A stretch of DNA of 64,000 nucleotides. Origin: JBFAPK01 sp040676675. Lineage in GTDB: Bacteria; Actinomycetota; Actinomycetes; Mycobacteriales; Micromonosporaceae. Below are positions 49,041 through 58,061 of this stretch, piece after piece. Under the pieces are notes generated by a model. It worked only from the letters and a program-made list of their open reading frames with translations, was not told the DNA's origin and ran no database searches. The position numbers and the translations under genes are program-made. Position 1 is the first letter of the stretch, and each line of letters begins with the position of its first letter. The stretch lies in NCBI RefSeq assembly GCF_040676675.1, contig NZ_JBFAPK010000003.1:248001-312000 (forward strand), read 5' to 3'.

Positions 49041-52000
49041 TCAGGGGCAGGTCAGCCGGGCGGCGGCCCAGTCGCCGTGGTCGGCCCCGATGCCGTTGCC
49101 GCCGTCGGTGATCCGCAGTTCGAGTCGCTGCCCGCCGGTGACGTCGGCCGAGATCCGCTCCGGGCCGGCCGCGCCGGTGAGGACCCCGGTGGCGGCCCGC
49201 CGCTCGCCGTCGACCCACACCTCGAACGCGACCGAACCGTCCGCCCCCATCTCGTCGTCCACACCGACCTCGGCCCGGAACGAGGTGCAGCCTCCGCCGA
49301 GGTCGACCGCGACCAGGGACGGCGCGTGCGCCCCGATGCCCTTGTCGTAGCTGACCCCGCCGATGCGCAGCGGTCGCCCGTCGGCGGCGGCCTGCTCGCC
49401 GTTGCTCATGTCCCGCTCGACCGGACCCCAGCCGTTCTCGGTGGCCAGGAACGGCAGGTCGCTCACCCAGCGGTCACCCGCCGGCAGCGGCGCCCGTACC
49501 GTCGCCGCCGCCGGCGAGGTCGTCCGGAAGCCGTTGCTCACCGCGGTCACCGACGCGCTCAGCTCGTACGCGCCGTAGTCGGTCCCCGGCGGCGCGGTGA
49601 CCGTGAAGACCGCGGTCTCCGGCGTGCCCGGCGCCACCGTGCCCAGCCCGGCGCGCTCCGGGGTGACCGTCCAGCCCGCCGGGGCGGCCAGGGTCGCGAC
49701 GGCGTCGCGCAGCCCACCGGCGCACCGGGCGGCGACGCCGACCGTGACCCGCTGCGGCTGGCCCGGCGTGACCAGATCCCCGGCGTCGACCGTGACGTCG
49801 GGCGGACAGGGCGCCGGGGCGGTGGAGTCGGGTACGCCGCCGGACCGCAGCTCGGCGCCGGTCAGGGGGCGCAGCGTCAGGCTGTACTCGTGCGTGCGGT
49901 TCGCCGGGATTCGGTACTCGTCGAGCACCGAGTTCGGCGTCTCGCCCATCCCGGTCTCGCCGGCCGCGGCGTGCAGCGTCACCCAGCCGTCGTTGCGGAC
50001 CAGCGGCAGCTGGAAGTCGTACTCGGCGCGGGCCAGCTCGTCGTAGGGGGTGACGCTGACGTCCAGGTCGGCGCCCGGGGCGGCGCCGACCAGCAGGCCC
50101 CGCCGACCGTCGGTCAGCGTCGCCCAGCCCGCGCCGGTGTGGTTGCCGTACGCCTGCGGGCGCGAGTAGCGCACGTACTCCCGCTCCACGGTGCTGCGCC
50201 ACACGCCCGTGAAGGCGCCGCTCTCGCGGTCGTTGTACGTCTCGTGCGGGCCCCGGCCGTACCAGGCGAACCGCTGCATCGAGTCGGGCACCCTGAGCTG
50301 GACGCCGACCCGGGGCAGATACGGCAGCGAGGCGACCCCCGACCCGCGCGGCGTGACCCGGTGCTGGAGCGTGATGGTGCCCCGGGCGTCGATCCGGTAC
50401 CGCATGGTCTGCTCGATCTCGAAGGTGGCCGACCCCCGGGCGACGCTGCGCACCTCGACGACCGCCTGACCGTCCTCCTCGGACGCGGAGACCCCGGTCA
50501 CCTCGGTCCGCAGCCGGTCCAGGCCGAGCGTGTGCCAGACCTCCCGGTCGGCGGTGCCCCAGGAGTAGGTCTCGTTGCTGGTCGGCGGCCGGTAGACGTC
50601 GAGCTGCGGGCCGGTGTGCAGCAGCTCCCGGCCGTCGCTGGACATCGAACGGAGCGTGCCGGCGGCGGTGTCGAACCGGTACGTCCAGCCCCGGCCCGAG
50701 ACCACGATCTCCGTACCGTCCCGGCTCTGGCGCGGCGCGCCGCTGTCGGACGGTGGCGGCAGGACGACGCCGGGCACGACCCGGCCGCCGGCGGAGAAGT
50801 CGTCCCAGCCGTAGCGGATCCCGTCCGCGCCCACGGCCTCCAGCCGCAGCCACCGCTGCCGGTCCTGCGGGTTGGCCGGAGCGGCGCCGAGGTCGAGGTC
50901 GACCGAGGAGTCGGGGCCGAGCCGCAGCCGCCTGGTGCCGCCACGCACCGTACGGTCCGCCTCCACGAGTGACCAGCGCAGCGTCAGGTCCAGGGCGCCC
51001 GCCGGCTGCTCGTTGCGCACCCGGACCCGGCCGGTCGCCGCGTCGTCGGTGGCGAACCGGACCGGGGCCTGCGCCCACGCCACCTCCACCGTCTCCGGCT
51101 GCAGGTACCGGTCGGTGCCGACCAGGCCGTCGGTGCCGGAGAGGCTGATCCCCAGGCTGTCGAAGTCGCCGCGCCGGTCGAAGCGGTCGAAGTCGAGCGC
51201 GAGGGCGGCGTCGCCGACCGGGTCGGCGGCGAGCGCCCGCGGGGTGAGGGCGGCGCCGTAGACGCGGACGTCGTCGACCAGGCCGTGCGCCAGCCGGGTA
51301 CGCAGGTCGTCCTGCTGGGTGGCGGCGTTGCGGCCGACGTTGACCTCGTACAGGCCGGGGTCGAGCGCGCCGGAGCGGGCGGCGGTGGCGACCTCGACGC
51401 CGTCGACGTAGAGCCGCAGCGCGGCGCCGTCGTAGACGCCGGTGACCCGGTGCCAGTTGCCGTACCAGTCGGCCGGTACGGGTGCGGCCACCGCGCCCCA
51501 GGAGGTCGTGGTGACCCCGAACTCCAGCGTGCCCCGGTCGCGCATCTGCAGGGCGTACGCGCGTCCCTTCGTGACGATCGGGAAGCTGCCGTACCACTCG
51601 TCGGGGCGTACCCAGGCGTCCAGCGTCACGGCCGCGCCGGTGAAGTCGAGCCGGGGGTCGCGGAAGACGTCGACGAAGTCGTCCAGCCCCGACAGGGCGA
51701 CGGCCTGTCCCCGGCGGCCGGCGGCCAGGGCGGGCTTGCCGACCGCGAACGCCTGGATCCGGTGCGGCGACGAGTCGGGCGTGAATACCAGCGGCTGGCG
51801 CAGGTTCGCCTCGGCCCAGTCCCAGATGAAGCCGCCCTGCAACGACGGGTACCGCCGGATCAGCTCCCAGAACCGGTCGAAGTTGCCGACGCTGTTGCCC
51901 ATCGCGTGGGCGTACTCGCCGAAGACCACCGGTCGCGTGGTGGTGCGGGCGATCGACTCGACGTAGCCGGGCGTCGGGTAGCGCGGCCCCCACACGTCCG

Positions 52001-53612
52001 CGTACGGTGCGTCGCCGTTGGGGCTGTTGGACTGGTGGTAGAGCAGCCGGGTCGGCTCGTTCGCGTCCGCCCACGCGGCCATCGCGTGGTGGGCCGTGCC
52101 CAGCCCGGCCTCGTTGCCGGTGTCCCAGATGATGACGCTCGGATGGTTCTTGTCGCGGTGCACCATCGCCCGGAACCGGTCGGCGAACGCGGCCTGCCAC
52201 TCGGGGCGGGAGGCGAGGCAGTCGTTCGGGCAGTTCTCGTGGGCGTGGGTCTCGATGTCGACCTCGTCGGCGATCCAGAGCCCGCGCCGGTCGGCCAGGT
52301 CGTACAGGTAGGGGTCGGACGGGTAGTGCGAGGTGCGTACGGCGTTGATGTGCAGGCTCTTCATCAGCGTTACGTCGCGGCGCTGCGCCTCCCGGGTGAG
52401 GTGCCGGCCGGTCTCCGGGTCGGTCTCGGCGCGGTTGGTGCCCTTGATCAGGATGCGTTCGCCGTTGACGAGCAGCTGCGCGTCGCGGACCTCGACCTCG
52501 CGGAAGCCGACCGCCTGCGCGGTGGTCTGCACCACCCGTCCGCCCGGGTCGAGCAGCTCCAGCACCAGGGCGTACAGGTTCGGCGCGTCCGCGCTCCACT
52601 TCGCCGGGTTCGGCACGCTGGCGCGCAGCGTCGTCGTCGGGTCGGTCGGCGCCGCCGGGCCGGTCATGGTGGCGACCCGCCGGCCGCCCGCGTCGAGCAG
52701 GGTGCCCCGGACGAGGTACCCGTCGACCGCGCCGGCCACCTCGACCCGGGCGCTCAGGGTCGCATCCCGGTACCGATCGTCCAGGCCGGTGGTGACGTAC
52801 GCGTCGCGCAGGTACGTCCGCGGCGTCGCGTAGAGCCAGACGTCGCGGAAGATGCCGCTGTAGCGCCACTGGTCGACGTCCTCCAGGTACGCCCCGGAGC
52901 CCCACCGGTGCACCTGCACCGCGATTCGGTTCGGGCCCGGCCGTACGACGTCCGTCACGTCGAACTCGGCCGGCGTGTAGCCGCCCTGGTCGTACCCGAC
53001 GTAGCGGCCGTTGACCCAGACGAAGTAGCCGCTGGTGACCCCCTCGAAGCGCAGGAACGTCCGCCGGCCGGACCAGGACGGGGAGACCTCGAACGAGCGC
53101 ACGTACGCGCCGGTCGGGTTGACGTCGCGCGGCACCCGGGGCGGGTCGTCGGGCCAGATCTCCTCCGGGATGTTGCGGAAGATCGGGTGGTCGACGAAGT
53201 CGGACTGCCAGGTGTGCGGCACGTCGACGGTAGGCCAGCCGGAGACGTCGAAGTCCTCGCGCTGGAAGCCGGCCGGTACGTCGTGCGGGCGATCGGCGAG
53301 GGAGAGTCGCCACTCGCCGTCGAGCGACGCGATCCACGGCGACCGGGCACTGTGGTCGGCGACATCGGCGGCGGCGGTACGGGCGTCCGGATAGGGCCGC
53401 AGTACCGCGTGCGGCGGCTGCTGCCCCTCGCCGGTCATGCCGGGATCGTCGAGGTACCGGTAGACGTCGTCGACCGTGCTCGGGCCGTCGCCGGGGCCGG
53501 CGGCGGGGGCCCCGTTCGGGAGGCGCGGCGCGGCGGCGGCAGCGGCGGGCACCGCGCCGGGCGCCAGCAGGAGGACGAGGACGAGCGCGGCGAGCGACCT
53601 GCGGACTGGCAT
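49041..53612 (-). CDS. Large secreted GH2 beta-galactosidase-type enzyme
   Basis: 1523 residues: signal peptide about 1-28; GH2 sugar-binding, immunoglobulin and barrel domains with acid/base Glu501 (WDTGNEAGLG) and nucleophile Glu566 (VFGEYAHAMGNS); a LamG/concanavalin-like insert (about 645-830, TLDAWVRPDEWY, LVDDVRVYG); the beta-galactosidase small-chain domain (about 1010-1270); a NEW3-like domain; and a C-terminal NPCBM domain (NGWGPVERDMSNG, GIGAHAPS). Acts outside the cell on galactosides or similar glycans. ATG at 53612 with GGGAGGG upstream; earlier in-frame codons are not signal-like. Confidence 0.94.
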   Translation of the reverse strand: MPVRRSLAALVLVLLLAPGAVPAAAAAAPRLPNGAPAAGPGDGPSTVDDVYRYLDDPGMTGEGQQPPHAVLRPYPDARTAAADVADHSARSPWIASLDGEWRLSLADRPHDVPAGFQREDFDVSGWPTVDVPHTWQSDFVDHPIFRNIPEEIWPDDPPRVPRDVNPTGAYVRSFEVSPSWSGRRTFLRFEGVTSGYFVWVNGRYVGYDQGGYTPAEFDVTDVVRPGPNRIAVQVHRWGSGAYLEDVDQWRYSGIFRDVWLYATPRTYLRDAYVTTGLDDRYRDATLSARVEVAGAVDGYLVRGTLLDAGGRRVATMTGPAAPTDPTTTLRASVPNPAKWSADAPNLYALVLELLDPGGRVVQTTAQAVGFREVEVRDAQLLVNGERILIKGTNRAETDPETGRHLTREAQRRDVTLMKSLHINAVRTSHYPSDPYLYDLADRRGLWIADEVDIETHAHENCPNDCLASRPEWQAAFADRFRAMVHRDKNHPSVIIWDTGNEAGLGTAHHAMAAWADANEPTRLLYHQSNSPNGDAPYADVWGPRYPTPGYVESIARTTTRPVVFGEYAHAMGNSVGNFDRFWELIRRYPSLQGGFIWDWAEANLRQPLVFTPDSSPHRIQAFAVGKPALAAGRRGQAVALSGLDDFVDVFRDPRLDFTGAAVTLDAWVRPDEWYGSFPIVTKGRAYALQMRDRGTLEFGVTTTSWGAVAAPVPADWYGNWHRVTGVYDGAALRLYVDGVEVATAARSGALDPGLYEVNVGRNAATQQDDLRTRLAHGLVDDVRVYGAALTPRALAADPVGDAALALDFDRFDRRGDFDSLGISLSGTDGLVGTDRYLQPETVEVAWAQAPVRFATDDAATGRVRVRNEQPAGALDLTLRWSLVEADRTVRGGTRRLRLGPDSSVDLDLGAAPANPQDRQRWLRLEAVGADGIRYGWDDFSAGGRVVPGVVLPPPSDSGAPRQSRDGTEIVVSGRGWTYRFDTAAGTLRSMSSDGRELLHTGPQLDVYRPPTSNETYSWGTADREVWHTLGLDRLRTEVTGVSASEEDGQAVVEVRSVARGSATFEIEQTMRYRIDARGTITLQHRVTPRGSGVASLPYLPRVGVQLRVPDSMQRFAWYGRGPHETYNDRESGAFTGVWRSTVEREYVRYSRPQAYGNHTGAGWATLTDGRRGLLVGAAPGADLDVSVTPYDELARAEYDFQLPLVRNDGWVTLHAAAGETGMGETPNSVLDEYRIPANRTHEYSLTLRPLTGAELRSGGVPDSTAPAPCPPDVTVDAGDLVTPGQPQRVTVGVAARCAGGLRDAVATLAAPAGWTVTPERAGLGTVAPGTPETAVFTVTAPPGTDYGAYELSASVTAVSNGFRTTSPAAATVRAPLPAGDRWVSDLPFLATENGWGPVERDMSNGEQAAADGRPLRIGGVSYDKGIGAHAPSLVAVDLGGGCTSFRAEVGVDDEMGADGSVAFEVWVDGERRAATGVLTGAAGPERISADVTGGQRLELRITDGGNGIGADHGDWAAARLTCP

Positions 53613-53885
53613 CGACACCCTCCCAGCAACGCACGGATCGGCACGGGAACCGACACGTTCCAACCCTTCCTAACATCCACGGCGGCCGATTCCAAGGGGA
53701 GGGGTGGTGGCTGCTCACCAAGCGGGGGAGCGCGATCGTGGCGAGGTGCCGGCCTTCCGGCGCGCCTCGGGGCGGCCGTCACCGTCGGCCCGGGGGGTCG
53801 CGGCCGGGACCGGTCCGACCGCCCGGAACGGCCGGGCGTCCGGCGTGGGCGCCGGCACCGTGTCGGCCACTTCTAACATCGACCT

Positions 53886-54722
53886 GTGGCCTGGATGGTG
53901 TGGTGCGGCAAGCTGTTGGTGTTTCTCGCCGGCCTCACCATCCTTATCGACCTGGTGGAGCCGGACCGGCTGCGGGCGCGCGGGGTGCGCCTCTACCGGC
54001 GGTGCATCGCGGTCGTCCGCCAGCGGCGCGAGCTTATGGAAGCAAGCCGGATGGTGCAGTTGCGCCGGGACATCATGCACTCGTTCGTCAGATACAGCTC
54101 CGTCGACGACAGCGCCGGCAGCAGTGTGGTGCTCTGCGGCCTGGTCCACTCGCCGCCGTCGGCGGCACCGGCGCCCGAACTGGACGAGGGGCGGTTCATC
54201 GCGTTCTGGCACGCGGTCATGGACGACGTCGGCGAACGGTTCGGCCTACGGGAGAAGGAGACCAGCAGACGGGTCGAGGCCGCGGTGCCGTACATCCAAC
54301 GCCGCGTCGACGAGTTCCTGCGCGACGCGACCGCGACCGCGACCGCGACCGACGGGAGCCGACTCGTCGAGCGCGCGGCGGCGATCGAGCAGCGGTCGAC
54401 GGGCTTTTCGGCCTTTTTCGTGGCCGCGGCGTGCGTCGCCGCCATGGGCGTCGCCTACCTGCTGCAGGACTGGAACGGCCCCGCCGCCGGCGGAATCGGG
54501 CTGGTGCTGTTGACGGTGCTGGTCACCCTGGCGATCATGCCGTCCATGGCGCCGGGCGTCATCGGCGCGAGAATGCAGCGACGGGCCGCGCTGTCGCTGT
54601 TGTGCGTCTCCCGCCTGTTGAACCGTAGCCGTCCACTGCATCCGTTCCGCTGGGCCGCCGCCGGCTGCTTCGTCGTCGGCTCGCTGATCGACCTGGTCAC
54701 CTCCTGGGGAAACCCGGCCTGA
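53886..54722 (+). CDS. Membrane protein of unknown function
   Basis: 278 residues, unrecognised. One hydrophobic segment at the very N-terminus (about 1-23), a cytoplasmic charged middle of about 150 residues, then three hydrophobic segments (about 176-275). The middle contains an Ala-Thr run encoded by four exact GCGACC hexamers (54327-54350), a likely slippage site. GTG start. Convergent with the Ser/Thr kinase gene; no operon partner. Confidence 0.7.
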   Translation: MAWMVWCGKLLVFLAGLTILIDLVEPDRLRARGVRLYRRCIAVVRQRRELMEASRMVQLRRDIMHSFVRYSSVDDSAGSSVVLCGLVHSPPSAAPAPELDEGRFIAFWHAVMDDVGERFGLREKETSRRVEAAVPYIQRRVDEFLRDATATATATDGSRLVERAAAIEQRSTGFSAFFVAAACVAAMGVAYLLQDWNGPAAGGIGLVLLTVLVTLAIMPSMAPGVIGARMQRRAALSLLCVSRLLNRSRPLHPFRWAAAGCFVVGSLIDLVTSWGNPA

Positions 54723-54785
54723 CGGCGGGACGGGCCGGTCTCCGCCGGCCGCGCTCGGCCGCAGCGTTCCGAACTGGCTGGTTGC

Positions 54786-56567
54786 TCAGCCGCAGTGCTC
54801 GAACGGGCTGGTGTAGCTGGCCCCGCCGGTCGAGCCGCCCCACCGCACGCAGCTCTTCGCGGCCGAGGCGCGCACCGGACCGGCGTAGTACTCGAAGGAG
54901 CCGCTGTTGCTGCTCCTGGGCTTGCCCTGCACCTCAAGGAAGGCGGACGCCGCGCTCGCGGTACCGACGGAGGTGCTCTTCATGGTGGCCACACAGTTGT
55001 AGCCGTTGCCGGCGTTGTAGAGCAGGTACACCCGCCCCTGGGTACCGTTCGCGCTGGTCAGCGGCGCCGAGTCGATGACCTGGTACCCGCTGCCGCAGAC
55101 CTTCGCCGCCGTGTACGGGTTGGTCGTCGTGTTGCCGGTGCCCGTACCGGTGGCGCTGGGCTTCGAGCCGGCGGGCGTGCTCGGCCCGGCGGACTTCACC
55201 GGGGCGGACCTGGACGGGGAAGCGTTCGCCTGGCCCGGCTTGCCGGTCGGCGCCTCCGCCGCCCCCGTCTCGAAGTTCGCGATGCCGGGGCCGGCGCTGA
55301 GGGCGACCCCGTCCTTCGCCCCCGGACCGGCCGCCGGTTCGTCGTGCCCGGGGCGCAGGACGATGACGGCGACCAGGCCGCTCAGCGCGATGGCGAGGGC
55401 ACCCACCGCGACCGCGAGAATGGTGCTGCTGCGGCCCGAGCCCATTGCCGGGGCCGGCGCGCCGACGGCCGGCTGCCCCGCGGCCGGCTCGTGCGCGCCG
55501 AACGGCTCGTGCGCGCCGAACGGCTGCTGTGCCGGGAAGGGCTGGGGCGGGACGACCGGGTGCCGCGCCGGGGCGAACCGCGGCACCGCGGGGGGCGCCG
55601 CGGGCGGGCGCGTCTCCGCGAGGGTGTCGCCCACGGGGTTGGCGGCCGTACCGCCGGCGCCCGTCGGTGCCGAGACCGGCGCCGGAATCGGACCGGGGAA
55701 CTGGGCCGGGATCGGACCGGGAACCGGGGTCGCCGGGACGGCGCCCTGCGCGGCGCGCGCCGCGTCCGCGAACGCCGCCGCGCTCGGGTACCGGCCGGCC
55801 GGGGCCTTGGCGAGGGCGCGGGACACGAGCGCCGCCACGGCGGCCGGTACGTCCGTCGGCAGGGTCGGCGGCTCGTCGTTCACGTGCTGGGTGACCACGT
55901 GGAACGGGTTGGCCCCGGTGAACGGGGGACGGCCGGTCAGGCAGTAGTAGGCGACCGCGCCGAGCGCGTAGATGTCGGTGGCCGGCGAGACCGGCTGCCC
56001 GGCGATCTGCTCCGGGGCCATGTAGTCCACCGTGCCGAGCACGACGTTGGTGCCGGTGATGCTGGTGACGTTCGTGGACCGGGCCACGCCGAAGTCGACC
56101 AGGACGACGCCGCCGTCCGGCTGGATCAGCAGGTTGCTGGGCTTGACGTCGCGGTGGACGATGTTGGCCGCGTGCGCCACGTGCAGCGCCTGCGCGGCCT
56201 GTACCAGCACGGAGAGGGCCTCCGCGACGCCGAGCCGGCCGCCCTCCCTGACCCGCCTCGACAGCGGTACGCCGTCGATGAACTCCATGACGAGGTAGTC
56301 CACGCGGTTGCCGTCGACCACCGCGTCCTCGCCGTAGTCGTAGACCTGCACGATGCCGGGGTGCCGCAGGGCGGCCAGCAGCCGGGCCTCGGTGCGGAAC
56401 CGGGTGATGAACTCCGTGTCGGAGACCAGCGACGGGAGCAGCACCTTGACCGCGACCCGCCGCTTGAGAAGGCCGTCGGTCGCCGACCAGACCTCGCCCA
56501 TGCCACCGGTCGCGATGCGTTCGTTGAGCAGGTAGCGGTTGTTGAGTACGACCCCGTGAGACAGCAC
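54786..56567 (-). CDS. Membrane Ser/Thr protein kinase with a SapA-like ectodomain
   Basis: 593 residues. Kinase domain about 10-270: IATGGMGEVWSA (Gly loop), VAVKVL (Lys), IVHRDVKPSNLL (catalytic loop), LVDFGVARS (Mg site), GTVDYMAPEQ. Then a Pro/Ala linker, one helix (about 380-404), a second Ser/Thr/Pro linker and an ectodomain of about 110 residues (CGSGYQVIDSAPL, GSFEYYAGPV, CVRWGGS) with four Cys. The ectodomain looks like spore-associated protein A rather than PASTA repeats. GTG start. Likely senses an envelope signal. Confidence 0.92.
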   Translation of the reverse strand: MLSHGVVLNNRYLLNERIATGGMGEVWSATDGLLKRRVAVKVLLPSLVSDTEFITRFRTEARLLAALRHPGIVQVYDYGEDAVVDGNRVDYLVMEFIDGVPLSRRVREGGRLGVAEALSVLVQAAQALHVAHAANIVHRDVKPSNLLIQPDGGVVLVDFGVARSTNVTSITGTNVVLGTVDYMAPEQIAGQPVSPATDIYALGAVAYYCLTGRPPFTGANPFHVVTQHVNDEPPTLPTDVPAAVAALVSRALAKAPAGRYPSAAAFADAARAAQGAVPATPVPGPIPAQFPGPIPAPVSAPTGAGGTAANPVGDTLAETRPPAAPPAVPRFAPARHPVVPPQPFPAQQPFGAHEPFGAHEPAAGQPAVGAPAPAMGSGRSSTILAVAVGALAIALSGLVAVIVLRPGHDEPAAGPGAKDGVALSAGPGIANFETGAAEAPTGKPGQANASPSRSAPVKSAGPSTPAGSKPSATGTGTGNTTTNPYTAAKVCGSGYQVIDSAPLTSANGTQGRVYLLYNAGNGYNCVATMKSTSVGTASAASAFLEVQGKPRSSNSGSFEYYAGPVRASAAKSCVRWGGSTGGASYTSPFEHCG

Positions 56568-56652
56568 CCGAACAAGCTACCGGGCGCAAATCCGGCGCCG
56601 TCAGGACCCATCGGACAGGCCGCTGCTCGCGGCGCCCGCCGGGTCGTTTGCA

Positions 56653-56703
56653 TTGCAGTCGTATTGACTCCCGCGTCGCGGGGCGTTTACATTACGACTG
56701 CAA
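56653..56703 (+). promoter_or_regulatory. Promoter flanked by an 11-base inverted repeat, for the P450 gene
   Basis: Arms TTGCAGTCGTA (56653-56663) and TACGACTGCAA (56693-56703) are exact complements. Between them lie TTGACT (56664-56669) and, 17 bases on, TTACAT (56687-56692), a good -35/-10 pair reading towards the P450. A dimer bound to both arms would bracket the promoter. Confidence 0.65.
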
Positions 56704-56762
56704 CGTAAAGCGGATGCGCGGCGTTGCGCCCACCCCGCCACACAGCTGCCTGGAGGCCCGCC

Positions 56763-57971
56763 ATGTCGAGCGCGACGCCGGCCCTGCCCTTCGACCGGCC
56801 GAATCCCCTGGAACCGCCGCCCGCCTACGCCGAACTGCGCGACCGGGCTCCGGTGGCCCGCGTGGTCACCCCCGAGGGTCAACCGGCCTGGCTGGTCACC
56901 TCGTACGACGCGGCCGCCACCGTGCTCGCCGACCCGCGGTTCGCGGTGACCCCGCCCGGCGGCGGCTACCCGGGCAACGACAGCCTGTTCCAGGACGGTC
57001 CCGCGCACGCCCGGCTGCGTCGCCTGGTCGGCCGGGCCTTCACGCCGCGCCACCTCGCCGGGCTGCGCCCCCGCGTCGAGGAGGCGGCCGCCGGACACGT
57101 CGCGGCGATGGTCGCGGCCGGTCCACCGGCCGATCTGGTCGCGGCGCTCGCCGCGCCGCTCTCCATCGCCGTCGTCGGTGAGCTGCTCGGCGTACGCATC
57201 GACGAGCACGCCCGGCTGCGTCGGCTGGCCGACGCCGCGCTGACCGGAAAGGCGCCCGACCCGGACGGTGTTCGGGCGGTGCAGCCGGACGGCCGGCCGG
57301 GCGTCGTCCTGGTGGAACAGGCATGGGCGGAGCTGGCCGCCTACGCGGCCGAACTCGTCGCCGCCAAACGCGACCGGCTCGCCGACGACCTGCTCAGCGC
57401 ACTGATCACGGTGCGGGATGCCGAGGATGGCCGGCTCGGTGACGGCGAACTCGTCACGATGGTCACCACGCTCGTCGCCTCCGGCTATCTGAGCAGCTGC
57501 AACGCCATCTGTACCGGGGTCGCGCAGCTCGCCGTCGCGGGGCGGTTGTCCGACCTGACGGGCGACGACGAGCGGGTGGAGTCGGCCGTCGAGGAGGTGC
57601 TACGCCACCAGTCCGGCCTCACCGGGGAGGCGCTGCCCCGCTGGGCGCGGCAGGACCTCGACCTGGCCGGGGTACGCGTCGCGGCCGGCGAGATGCTGCT
57701 GGTCCGGCTCGCCGCGGCCAACCGCGACCCGGCGCGCTTCCCGTACCCCGACCGCTTCGACCCGGACCGGAAGCCCAACCCGCACCTGGCCTTCGGGCGC
57801 GGCCCGCACCACTGCCTGGCCGCGCCCCTGGCCCGGATCGAGGTCGCCGCCGCGCTGCGGGCGCTCGCCCTCGGGCTGCCCGGGCTGCGGCTCGCCGGGC
57901 CGGTCGAGGAGATCCCGTGGGTCGACGGCGCGGTCGACTCCGGACCCACGGCACTGCACGTCACCTGGTGA
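56763..57971 (+). CDS. Cytochrome P450 with an atypical I helix
   Basis: 402 residues. The haem loop FGRGPHHCLAAPLAR with ligand Cys351, the K-helix EEVLRHQ and the PERF-like region (PYPDRFDPDR) are normal. The I helix reads LVASGYLSSCN at 237-247: where most P450s have Ala-Gly-x-Glu/Asp-Thr, this one has Leu243 and Ser244, so the acid is missing and the Thr is replaced. That suggests a non-standard reaction, such as peroxide use or coupling on a carrier-bound or peptide substrate. ATG at 56763. No ferredoxin or NRPS gene adjoins it. Confidence 0.9.
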   Translation: MSSATPALPFDRPNPLEPPPAYAELRDRAPVARVVTPEGQPAWLVTSYDAAATVLADPRFAVTPPGGGYPGNDSLFQDGPAHARLRRLVGRAFTPRHLAGLRPRVEEAAAGHVAAMVAAGPPADLVAALAAPLSIAVVGELLGVRIDEHARLRRLADAALTGKAPDPDGVRAVQPDGRPGVVLVEQAWAELAAYAAELVAAKRDRLADDLLSALITVRDAEDGRLGDGELVTMVTTLVASGYLSSCNAICTGVAQLAVAGRLSDLTGDDERVESAVEEVLRHQSGLTGEALPRWARQDLDLAGVRVAAGEMLLVRLAAANRDPARFPYPDRFDPDRKPNPHLAFGRGPHHCLAAPLARIEVAAALRALALGLPGLRLAGPVEEIPWVDGAVDSGPTALHVTW

Positions 57972-58044
57972 ACGCGCCGCTCGGCCGGAGCCCCTAGCCG
58001 GACCCGGCTCGGCTCAACCCCGGCTCGGCCCGGCCCTGCCTCGG

Positions 58045-58060
58045 CCGGGCTTCGGCCCGG
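58045..58060. terminator. UUCG-loop terminator hairpin between P450 and haemoglobin genes
   Basis: CCGGGC-TTCG-GCCCGG, six-base stem with a stable tetraloop, touching the haemoglobin stop on the minus strand and 74 bases past the P450 stop. Confidence 0.6.
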
Positions 58061-58061
58061 A

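Noticed and set aside
46977..50972. Plus-strand open frame of 1331 codons
   Set aside because: Antisense to the Hsp70-like and GH2 genes, both with full family motifs; composition is non-protein-like.
49474..53721. Minus-strand open frame of 1415 codons overlapping the GH2 gene
   Set aside because: Same strand but different frame from the GH2 enzyme; Arg/Gly/Pro-rich without motifs.
56568..56762. Tiny peptide gene before the atypical P450, as in biarylitide clusters
   Set aside because: I looked for a short ORF with an aromatic-x-aromatic/His core and a ribosome site; none is present, only the bracketed promoter.
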